Below are positions 13,730 to 24,449 of a stretch of 64,000 nucleotides of DNA, in pieces. The position numbers and the translations under genes are program-made. The notes beneath the pieces are model-generated. The model was not told the origin of the DNA. It was given only the letters and a program-made list of their open reading frames with translations, and ran no database searches. How positions within the stretch are numbered: position 1 is the stretch's first letter; each line of letters opens with the position of its first letter. This DNA is from Harmonia axyridis. Taxonomy: Eukaryota > Arthropoda > Insecta > Coleoptera > Coccinellidae. The stretch lies in assembly GCF_914767665.1 (NCBI RefSeq), contig NC_059501.1:9426501-9490500 (forward strand). Reading direction: 5' to 3'.

Positions 13730-14640
13730 GGAAACTATTACATTATTATTTTTTTCTGGTTCTTCTCTTTTCCTGATTTCAGATTTGATTATAAGATTAA
13801 AGTTATCTAACCAACTTTAAACTGTTGCTCTCAATGCAAGAGAGTCTGAATAATACTACTCAAGCATCTTTTGAAGCTTGAGAAAACACTGATGGTGTCA
13901 ATATTTGCGCCAAGCTCTTGAGTTATTGAGATACTTGATATTTTCGCCTTATCCTACTTTGGCGCTAGTTACGCTTCGTTTCGCTTCATAGAACCACGCC
14001 AAAACCGAAATAGGACGAATTGGCGGATACCTCCAGAGACGCTCAACCTCCGTAACCACGAAACAGCCGGGGTGGGTAATTTGATCTTGTTCGAGATTAA
14101 TCCGAGCGAAAAGGTGTTCGGGACTCCATTCACCGCAGCATAAAGAATCCGAGGGCGGAAAGCCAATGGCGCCCGAGGATGTGATTCAATAGGGCAAATA
14201 TTTGTTTTCGATATATATCTGCACACATATAATGGGGCGAAATTCGGTTATTTTCGCTTTACGAGGCGAAGCGGCTCCCTGGGCGGTAATCGAAAATGGG
14301 GCTCGCGGCGCTTGATAAGTACTCTTCCTGTACTTGCTAAAGGCAGGTAATTGATTATTAGTGTGTGGCTAATCTTTTCATCCTGTAGTAGAGTGGCGGA
14401 GTTGGGCCTACAGACCCTCGCAGTTGGTTTTTATAGGAGTGTGGGTGTTGGTGACCCACTTTGAGCACTCGATGGAGATTCTCGAATTCGTTTCCAGAGG
14501 TTCCAAGCTATTCTGAATTAGTGCGAGGTAATAAAGGTTTCAGGTTTATTGTTTTAATTAGAATGAATATATTTCTGCGAAAGATACAATGTTAGTTCGA
14601 AACATAATAATTTTGATAACATTTTGAGAAACACTGGGAA
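13730..14640. other. GC-richer non-coding island (about 13960-14420)
   Basis: Higher GC and CpG than the flanks and no credible ORF. It is a candidate for conserved regulatory DNA; nothing specific is recognised. Confidence 0.3.
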
Positions 14641-14649
14641 ATTTTTCTT

Positions 14650-15640
14650 TCTCTTATGCATCCTCATGGACAAACTAGCCTTACAAAGGGTTAAACAGTG
14701 TGCGTCTTCGTGTTTGAAGACCACGACCTATCTCACTAAACCTTAACTGCTGTTTTAAAGGTTCTGGACTTCTACTTGCCTTTTTCGAACTTTTTCTATT
14801 TGTTACTATTTCACGATTGTCTTCCATAGAAGAGTTATATAGCATCCTAATCACATCTTCTATAGGGTTGCAGTCAACTATTATTTTTAGCTTTTTATCT
14901 GTCTGTTGACTTGCTTTTCGAAAAAATCTTTTCGGCTTTTTTCTCCTGGAAATCTTGTGGCAATGTTTGAATTTTCTGGTTTCTCACGAGCCACGGCACA
15001 TTCATTGTAGCTGTCAACAGTTTGTCTGTATATCCAAATGCAGCCGATCCAAGTGTTAGTTGAGCTCTTGCAATTGACTTCATCATCTTGAGTTTCGGAT
15101 TTTGGTTCCTTTGGCTCTTCATTCAAGTGGGAAAAGTCTGGTCATTGCTGATTTTGTTTTTTCCGCTTCGTATTTCATATGGCTTTTCCATGTCAGTCTA
15201 TTATCTAGTGGTAACACCTAGATACTTCATATTCCCATTTTATATCTTCTTCTTCTATCTCTCAATTTGAGTTGATCTTTGGTCTGCTTTTTCTATAGGA
15301 GAGTAGACTGGCTTCTGTATCGTCTAGTGCTTCTGGCAGTCTTTTGTATATGGCGTATGTTTGTCGATGCCTGTCTGCTATTATCGCATCATTTTCGTAT
15401 AGGCCTAACAGATTTCTTATTTTTTTGTATTTTTATTGTATACATATATGTATAGAGTAGAGGTCCTAGAGCTAAGCCTTGAAGTACCCCTGCTTTTTTA
15501 ATTCATGATTTTGAGTCATCTATTTCGAAGTAGAAATGTCTGACTCTTAGGTGCTTAACGGAACCTCCTAATTGGTTTTTATACCAACGCGTAAGTGGGT
15601 AATCTAATTTAAGTGCCCAATTGATTTTCTCGAATTCATT
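14650..15640 (-). pseudogene. Jockey-type reverse transcriptase remnant
   Basis: The minus strand from about 15630 reads FEKINWALKLDYPLTRWYKN, then AGVLQGLALGPLLY (the conserved VPQGxxLGPLLF block, slightly altered). After a frameshift comes a degenerated YADD region (ENDAIIADRHRQTYAIYK), then YLGVT and LTWKSHMKYEAEKTKSAM of the thumb. The YADD box has lost its first residues and stops are frequent. The remaining part toward 14700 is low in recognisable motifs but is probably the polyprotein C-terminus. Confidence 0.75.
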
Positions 15641-15659
15641 TTTAGTTGGTAGAACTATG

Positions 15660-16970
15660 ATGAACAAGTGTAAAAATTTGTAAGTTTCTGACTTGTTGTC
15701 TCAACAAAAATGAACAGATTTTAGAGATAGATATACTACACCTAATGAAGTTCCTCGATGTGGGAAGTCGAGCTATTCTGAAAAAGTGAAACAATGAGGA
15801 TTTTTTTTCTATAATAGACAAGTCCTTTGAATGGCATATGTTTTTTCGAAGCAATATAATAGTGGTATATACTGGATGAAGCAATGAATAAATCTCTAAT
15901 TCTCATATCAATTCACATTAATTGATTCACATCCTTGAATTGGAGAGTTTACGAAAAATAATAAATCTACTAGCCAAAGTATTGATCTGAAAAAGGTGTT
16001 CAACAGAGAAGTTTCCCAAACGATTATAATAATGAAAAAAACACTATGATAAAGATAAAGACTATGTCTCATTTAGATTCGAATTATTTTCTCGATTTTT
16101 TCTTAGAAATCTCCGGAAGAAACTACATTAATATCAGACGTCGCTCTTCAATTGAGGCCAATGAAGTTATACAGACACTGTTAGCGTCCACATCTAGGTA
16201 AACTTTCAATGCACCACTGAAGAATTACTTGTCTTGTCTCAGAGTTTCTCTATGATTGTTATCGCTATTCAATAAATCAGTTCTAAGGGTGTTGTCAAAT
16301 TTTACTCTCGCTATACGAGAATAATTTCTCCCCATCAAATTATTCCGAGAGTAAAATGGATCGAACTAACAAGACGAGAGATGTACCTAACGACCAATAA
16401 ACATCCAGCATTTCCAGAACATATCGGCGACGACCTCATTGGCCCTTATTTCACCAGGTTTATGATGGAATGCAGTATTTCTCAGTCACGCGATTCATTT
16501 TCCTGCAATCTCAATAAGACGCAAAACGACAACGACAATAAACTCCCCCCTTTCCAGAAATGACGACTGCTAGCAGTTAGCGAAACGTCTCGGAAACGAC
16601 CAGAGTAAATTTCAATCCACCCCCTCCACCCCCTTTTTGCACCCGATCCGTATTTTCGCCATTAAAGCGGGCAACTGACGAGAGAGGGTGAATTCCCCGT
16701 GCAGTGAATATAAACGTAAATAGAAGTAATTTTATGAAAACATCCCCGCGACGAAAGTCCGCATACATTTCTTGCGAGGACGTGCACTCGAACTGATTGG
16801 ATTATCCCCGGGAAAACTGAATGGGAAAACGGTCGTTTTTCACGGGGTTTGTGGCGATAAGTGCCGCGCGTTTTCCTCAGAATCGACCTGTTACGGGATT
16901 ATTTCTCGGAGAAGATGACGCGCGCTAACCTGCGAACGTTGAGCGCGTGAGAGGGAAGTGAAAGGAGCTG
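15660..16970. other. No gene; becomes GC-rich from 16.6 kb
   Basis: AT-rich to 16400, then a GC-rich stretch (16560-16970) with CCACCCCCTCCACCCCC-type tracts leading into the 17-kb exon candidate. Confidence 0.4.
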
Positions 16971-17023
16971 GGTGCTAGACTGCCGCCGTGAGGGCGCACG
17001 TAGATGGAGAGGTTTTGCATGGT

Positions 17024-17116
17024 ATGGGATTCAACGACAGAAAACTGAGGAGGTTACGACGATTCAGGTTTTTCGGCAGGGCCAAGGTGTACCTCATGGT
17101 GCGGTGGCCTATGCTG
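17024..17116 (+). CDS. Candidate first coding exon, unknown gene
   Basis: The ATG at 17024 opens 31 codons beginning MGFNDRKLRRLRRFRFF and ending RWPML, followed exactly by a consensus donor GTAAGTTG at 17117, phase 0. It lies at the end of a GC-rich, CpG-containing patch (about 16610-17110) that looks like a promoter or 5' UTR. The peptide is strongly basic (Arg/Lys) followed by a hydrophobic KVYLMVRWPML segment, as in a type II membrane anchor or a targeting peptide. I do not recognise the protein. A competing ORF in another frame spans 16972-17250 and reads through the donor. Confidence 0.35.
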
Positions 17117-17119
17117 GTA

Positions 17120-20100
17120 AGTTGGATTTTACTTGTTGGAACTTTAGGGGAGCTGAAATGATAGTTTATGTTCACCCAAATCAGGAGCTGCGAAATTATA
17201 TTAATTTTCTGATAATTCCAAGACAACTTGTAGCGACAAAAAGCAATTAGACATAATGTCTGTGTCTAGCCGAAATTATCGTCACAATACTTAATATAAA
17301 AGTAACTGCATTAGTGTAACAATGGTATTTCGTGGTACTTGTGCATACAATTTTTTCAGTCATAGGGTTCTCAAAAAGACACAATAGAGAATATCTTTCC
17401 CCTACCCTGATTAGTGTGCAGGCACCATGATACCATTGCGCGGGAATACAACTCAGAGAATAAGAAAAGGAAGAAGAAATTCACGGTGTACGATATGATT
17501 TTATGTTTGTTACCCAGGTATAAAACGAGGAAAAGAAGAGTTCAGTGGAGTAACTTATGAGGTGATGACCAGTAGTTGAGTAAGTAGAGTGTTCAAGGAT
17601 ATTTCCAAGTGCTGTACCACAATAAATTTCTTGTCTGTGGTCCATCAATGTATCAATAATCCCTACGAAAAAGTTATACCCCAAAAACTATTCTATTAAT
17701 TGGATGCTTTGCATTTACACTCAAAATTTTATAGTCCATTGCAATACAGCAGAAAATCGAATGAAAAACTGTATTTCTTCGACAACGGAGTCAACTAATT
17801 GAAATGTTTTGTATAGATGTAAAATAATAATTTATTTTGTATAACATATAATGAATAATTTTGTATTTACCCATCACCAGATTCACAAAAAATTCAGGAG
17901 AAATATCGAAAAAACTATCCAATATTCCTCTAATAATAGATCCTACCAAATTGAGATTCAGTTTGCATATGTTAAATAATCTCTCGAATATCCACCTTAA
18001 ATTTCAGAATGATATAATTTTATTTCCAAGAATTCTTTATCAAGAAAAGCTTTTCATCAGTTTTTCCATTCCTATGAGTATCATGAATCGCTGAAGAATT
18101 ACGAAATCGTAAAGAATTCCTTTCCCTTTTTCTGTAATTTTTTCTTTCCTTCCCTAACTATCTGGAGTATTCCAGGCCTATGAGCAATATAAAATATATC
18201 AGCATTTTGTTCGCCCATTCCTGTTGTGAGTGAAAATTTTACGACTGCTTACTGAAGAAGTCCCATTGTATTGTGGAATTGTTATAAATCATCTGGGGGA
18301 TATTGATGAATAGCTGCTGTATCGGCTTTTCTGGAGCTCGTCGAGCGTACGAATTTTTTACATGGACATCCCACATTTTCTACACTCTCGAATCGGTATT
18401 TTCGGCTTGGGTGGCTTGATTTCAGAGGAGATCCGGAAAAAGGGAAGCTTTTGCAGCTTTTGCTGAACGTGAAATTAGGAGATTTATTTGAATTGGAATT
18501 TAATCGCTGAAAGAAATTTTCAAACCGCTCCTGATATATCTACTGAGGGATGAAAATATGATTCGAATCAGTGCATACCTAATCAGCTGGACGGAGAAGG
18601 GAGAATCAAAAATTACTTATTTGCTTTCTGTCGCAACTATTCGTTTATATTTTGCCGATTGTGACCGTCATCTGTTTCTGATACCGCATAAAAAAGTTCA
18701 GTCGAATTTTTCCGGAAAATGATGAAAAAAAGGTGGATTTTTATTTGAATGGATAGCAACTTCCGATGAATCTTAATTACGTATCTTGAAACATAATTTT
18801 GACAGTTTATATTCATTTTTGAATAGACATTCTATAATATTGGACCTCATCAACATTCGATCATAAAAAACGTTTCTCATAGTTATGGATAAATTTGTTG
18901 TTATTGCAGATCTTTCGATCAATTTAAAGTCTCGATAGGAATATTGAAAGATAATATAATTACTGTTGAAAAGCGAATGATGAACAATTTAAGCATATTA
19001 ATATTGAGATTCTTTTATAAATTTGCAAAGAAATGCACCTTTCTTCCTCTTCTGTTTTCGAAGAAAATTCTCCTTAAGTGTTTGTTTTTTTGGGGTACTC
19101 ACTATTCGGTTTTCTCCTTCTTTTGATCTACTTAGAAATATTACTGAAGTTTCCAGTCCGGCGGCGGCGTCTGGATCTAATTCAGATACAGATACAGAGA
19201 GAGAATCCAGGTATTCAACATTCAATAAATTCAGTTTCATCCAGATGTGAACATGTTTGAGTTCACCTGAACTGACTCACAACTCAAAGAATATCGAAAC
19301 CGATCCTCCAATATGCGAACACACTATGCGTGTTTTATACTAATCGAGTAGAGTAGTATCTAGTATTTGCCTACGTGCTGATATGCGGCTTACAGTTACA
19401 AAAAGTCGGTCTGACTCAGTTCCCTCCTTCAAACTTTTTAAAGCTTTTGGGATACAAATCAGGAGTCGTTATTTTTAATCAACCATTTTAATGAAACTAA
19501 TGGTTTTCCCCCACCTTGAGATAATGGGATCATAAATTATTCTTTCAGTTTTTCCATCATTAATATACATTTCTTTCTTGAAGAAAGTGGTTGAACACCT
19601 GTTGCCACCTCAACCTAAATTAGAAACGTGAAATGGCTTTTTTGCGATTGGTGCATCTGGTGTGTCTTCATCACAAATCAGAAGCAAGCTTTTGTATTCG
19701 TTACTTTTGGAAATATTGAACTTTCCTTTTTTTCTCGGGAATTGTTTGGAGCTGCTTTCTCTTAAGTTCCATGCTGATTTGAATTCAACATCGGTGAACT
19801 GAGTAAGTTAAGTATACTATATTATAATGCTTCTCCGTCAGTACTTTTGCGATCTCATTTTAGATTATCTTCATTGTGAATTCCTTATATTCTCAACCAT
19901 TCCGCTTGTGCATATTGAATACCCAGTCCATTAATATTTTCGCCAGAACATTAATGAAAGCCTTTTTGTCCAGGAAATATCCTTTGGGCTTTGGCCTTAT
20001 AAAAATTTATTGCCGCCATATATAGGTATACTGTCTGCTTGGTAAGATGGTGTTGGTTTATATCGAAATATATTTTTCCCTACTCTATCAGTTGGAGGAA

Positions 20101-21510
20101 GCATTCACTCACCAATGCATTTTTCGACTTTTTAGAGTTTATTGGACATTTTTCAGTATTTTTTGTAGTATCATTAGCAACCTGATGTTTTTTCGATGCA
20201 ATTTTCTTTCTGCAGTGCAATTACTGCTGTAGTTTTCAGACTATTGCATTACTGTTATGAGGGCATTATTCGATGAACGAGCTTTCAAAAAGACTATAAC
20301 AAAAAAAATGTTCATAGCAGAAAAGCTAGAAAACTGAATTGGTCTGGATTCATATTCCTTTTCAAGAATAGCAAAGATAGAGAAAGATTTGTTGCCAACC
20401 TGAGAAAATCATTTTGTGGATAAGAACCTATAATATCATCCTGGATGATATGCCATCACGTAGTCATAAATAAATTTGAAGAAATCATTCAATTTCGAGT
20501 GTAAGTCTTCTGGTGTCACTGTGAATATTTATTGCTTTTAGAACCTTGAAAAAATTGTCGTTGAATCCAGCAAATATTCGAAGTGCAATGGATATTCCAT
20601 CCATAACGATTCAAGTCCAGAGAACTTCGCATAACGAGAAGATACAAGTACTTCTACAATTGCTCGAGTATCATGATGTCCCCTCCTCAAGGATGAATTT
20701 CAAATAAAGGCTTCCATACAGACCATTCAAAACCTCTCACCGCATTCCGCTGCTGCATACGTGAATTTAATGACCGATTCCAACAGACGGCAAAGTTTAC
20801 ACACGTCCTCTTCTTCGAGGAGCACAAATCCCGGCGAATGGGATACGGAATTCATTTCAAATTGCCCCGTTCCCCGAATTAGCAAGCGGATCCCGACAGA
20901 TGGAGTTACCGAAGTAGTAGGTGTCGCCCCAGGCGGGGAGACGACGTGGGAATGAACATTTGTATGTTTATCTAGGGGGGCGAAAACATGAATAACTCGG
21001 AATCCTCCGAAGAGGTCCTGGAATTCGGCGATTAAATCCCGAGAATTAATTCTGATGAGTTTTGATGTACTCCGGGTCGTGGAGAGTGAATATGCTCAGG
21101 GTGAAGGGATGAAGGGGTTGGACGGGGCGGGGTTGTAAGTTGGGACAAATGAGGACGAGGTGGAGTGTTTATTGCTGGGGGCTGTAGTTATGATTGCTTT
21201 TGGCGAAGTGACTTATTAATTTCGTTATGTAGTGGTAAAAAGAATTTGGCTAGAAGGACGAAGGGGCTCTGTTATAGGTGTAAGGTAGTGATTACTGTTG
21301 AGGGGTCTTCGAAATTCGAACAATATTTCAATGGACTACCAACAAAAACCTGCTGATTGGAGGAAATTCGCCGACACTAGAGCAGTAACTGCGGATGAAG
21401 TAAAATCGAGTGAACAATATTGTTATCATTCAAATTAGTATATGAGCTTAGATTTTGATCAATAAAATTATCATTTCCTTCGAGTGTGGTACTTTCACCA
21501 TGTCAGCAAT
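17120..21510. other. No gene recognised; GC island at 20.76-21.15 kb
   Basis: Mostly AT-rich. At 20770 an ATG-led frame (MTDSNRRQSLHTSSSS, 62 codons, Ser/Arg/Pro-rich) sits in a GC island. It could be a short exon but has no consensus donor at its end. Confidence 0.35.
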
Positions 21511-21518
21511 ATCTGGAG

Positions 21519-22330
21519 TTGTTATTATTATTATTTGAACTGGGGTCGTTTTGGTTCGGTAAGCCTTCCGGGAACTGCGACCATGCAGATCTTTCGTTCA
21601 CTACCCTACTCATTCATAGAAACCCAGGGAGGTCGTCAACGACGTTTATAAAATTGACAACCTCCCTAGGGGCCATGGCCGTTACCTCTCTGGTATCCAG
21701 AACCGGCTTACCCATGTGAATGGTTCTTAGTCCAGCCAGCTCCGGACACTTGCATATCAAGTGTTCGGCTGTTTCTATTTCCGATACACAGAGCCTGCAA
21801 ATCTCGTCTGCTGACTTTCCCATACGGTACAAATGATGTTTGTGCCGACAGTGCCCCGTCAGCAGTCCCACCATCACCCGAAACTTGGCTCGCGACAGCT
21901 TCAGGAGCTTTTTGGCGTAGGTAGGTGAAATCTTCACGAATTTCTTTGCCTGAACAAGTCTAGGAGTGTTAGTCCAGTGGATTGTCCTGCTGTTCAACTC
22001 CCATAGCTGGACCGCAGCTTCATATTGCAGGTGTTAAACCTTGATGCACTTTTTGCAAGCTCATCAGCTCTTTCATTTCCACAGTGCCCTTGTACCCATA
22101 GTAGAGTCACCTTATTTCCTCTGGCCAGTTGCTTTATGATGTTACGGCACTCCCAAGTCAGCAGCGACCCCTGACAACACGATTCCAGGGATCTCAGAGT
22201 GGTTTGACTGTCCGTGGTTATGTAGATATGCGCCCCCTTGAGGTTCATTTTGAGACACCCTGGGCGCATCTCTGAAGTTAAGACACCTCATGAACTGCTG
22301 AGCCTGGTTGTTCAGTTTTTCGCACAAAAC
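21519..22330 (-). pseudogene. LINE 3' end: RNase H and zinc-knuckle remnant
   Basis: The minus strand 22269-21994 encodes an RNase H piece with ITTDSQTTLRSLESC and VQGHCGNERADELAKSA, keeping two of the catalytic Asp positions. After a frameshift near 21997 the frame 21990-21614 carries TGHCRHKHHLYRMG and a C-x2-C-x8-H-x4-C knuckle (CRLCVSEIETAEHLIC), ending DDLPGFL. A TTATTATTATTATT tract (plus strand 21519-21535) is the 3' tail. RNase H places it in the I/Jockey/R1/LOA assemblage, a different lineage from the intact element at 24-28 kb. Length matches only the polyprotein C-terminus. Confidence 0.8.
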
Positions 22331-22339
22331 TTCCTCAAC

Positions 22340-23720
22340 TCAAGTGTTGTTTTATTATTCATTAAAAAACCATAAAAACAACAAAGGGTTGCCTTGCACC
22401 TCAAGGTGGGACGCTCATCAGAGCTGTTCTCATCTACAGCTCACCTTTCACTTTCAGATTTCTAATAATCTCCAGTATATGAAAAGCACTGACGTGACCA
22501 TAGAAGCTTACGTGGGCTCGTTCATCGATGTTCCAATTGCACTCTTGGATGTACCCATTGTCAGTTGTTTGTCCCTAGAAGGTGCAAATGGCACATTAAT
22601 GTATGATTGCCTAAAAACATACAAATATTTTCGATCAATGAATAGTTTTCTGATCGAAATATTTTAAAATCAATGTTATGAAAGAATTTCACCAAAGAAA
22701 TTGAATTACAACTCATCAAGACACGCATCATTCCAATAGCGACTCCTGCAGGATCGCGTGTTGTCGTGCGCATCCTGCAGTCTTGAAATATTAACTCCGG
22801 GCACTGTCAGCGCTGGGGGTTCCGTACCGTTCTGCCACGATTCCCAGTTTATGCTGCATGATGATTTATTCCTGCTGATTACCGTTTAATAGAAATCCAT
22901 TTAGGTGAAATACGGCTGATGGCAGGAATTCAACTCGCAAACAACTTCTCTAATTGATGTTGAATTTTCACTGCATGAAACGTTGGAAAATGATAGTTCC
23001 TTCTACAAATCTGACAAAGATGGGTGTCGACGAGAAGCCGAGAAATGTCCCTTCTGAGCTTTTCCGTGATTCCGATTGTCCGAACTAACAGTTGAAAGAA
23101 GTCCAGTGTCTAGTTATAATTTACGAATTTAAATGTCGAGTTGACAGTGACCTAACATAACCCATCTATTCACATTTACAAGGCCGCATATGCGACAATC
23201 AATGCATGTTTCGATAAATAGATAGAATATGGATATTACTATTCATGTTCATAAAAACCGAAACATGAATTGATTGTCTGGTTATAGAAAACAACCGTTA
23301 ATATAAAAATATCAGAATTTATATTTACAGAGGTATCAATCTAAAAATTCAAACTCATATCCTTTCTTACTCTTCTGTGAAATGGGTATGCAAATAATCA
23401 TAATTGAAACCATTTCCGAGAATTTAGTTTTATAATCGGTTAAAGGTTGATAGGTTAATCTAAATAATAATTCAACACTAAGATCGAGTGGCTTATTTAT
23501 TCATTATTTATATATGCGTCATCTGCGCAATAATCAATATAGTGCAACTTGACTAGGCTAATTATTTCAATATGGAGAGTTGCATACAGCTTTTTACAGC
23601 CCAACTTTCAGTCTGGAAAGATCTAAAGAAAAGTAGATATTCAATTGGAATCCTTACATAGAAAAAAATTCCTCAGCAATCTAAATAATTAGAATGGTGA
23701 ATAAAATTCTAGTTCTCCCT
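22340..23720. other. No gene recognised
   Basis: A 119-codon frame (22308-22667) has low-complexity composition and no recognised motif. The rest is AT-rich. Confidence 0.4.
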
Positions 23721-23721
23721 T

Positions 23722-24107
23722 TTATGAAATCTGAGAAATTTTGTCGAGTAAATCCAGGAATTTTTGCCTTTTAGAATTTAGTCTACATCTCCCCCATTTT
23801 ATTCTTCCCCAATCCATAATTCCGGTTAAAAGCTTCGTTTTATAATCATTTTCTTGAATAACACTGTATTTCGCGAAGTCTATTCGTGTCAGCTTAAGAA
23901 ATTGCGTCAATGCAGATATACGAATTAATTTCCGTTGAGAGGAAAAGCAGTCGTCCACATTGACGATTCTCAGAGCAATTTGCCTGATATCTTGGAGATA
24001 TAACTCTTTGCCGAAATGAAAATGATGCAGCTTTATTTCCTCCCTCTCGTTCCATTTCCCACTGATGTGAAAAATCAGCCGGCTTTTAGAAGTGGCTGTA
24101 TTATTTC
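23722..24107 (-). CDS. Possible coding exon or relic, unknown
   Basis: The minus-strand frame is open for about 128 codons from 24107 (after a TGA) to a TAA at 23722 without an early ATG. It includes LIFHISGKWNEREEIKLHHF, LYLQDIRQIALRIVNVDDCF and RLNSKRQKFLDLLDKIS. An acceptor-like ATAATACAG precedes codons near 24095. It could be the last exon of a minus-strand gene or a transposon relic; the ATTATTTCGTCACGATGTCTG stretch at 24100 recurs in part at 58215, which favours a repeat. No family is recognised. Confidence 0.25.
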
Positions 24108-24350
24108 GTCACGATGTCTGTGTATTTCGAATTCTTGAAGTGGAATGGGACAAAAATAAGAAAATTAGGATTTTATATCTCAAAACGAGAAAAATTGAGA
24201 ATCATAAATAAAAAGTATTGTGTAGGTATATCAGAACAATTATGAATCTTGACGTTCTTCGTTTATGTTCAGGGGCATCTTTTTAATGTCTACTTCTAAT
24301 AGATATTTCGAACTATGAAATTCGTTCGCTGAACTTTTCGCCGAACATTT

Positions 24351-24376
24351 AACAATAACAATAACAATAACAATAG
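24351..24376 (-). repeat. Simple-repeat 3' tail of the full-length LINE
   Basis: About four TTATTG-type units (minus strand) follow the short 3' UTR, immediately after an AATAAAGC-like motif. They mark the 3' end of the retrotransposon. Confidence 0.8.
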
Positions 24377-24449
24377 CTTTATTCCCTGAATCCTGTACAG
24401 AAATATACAAAGAAATGGGAAACCGTCAATAACAGAAAAAAAAATTAAA

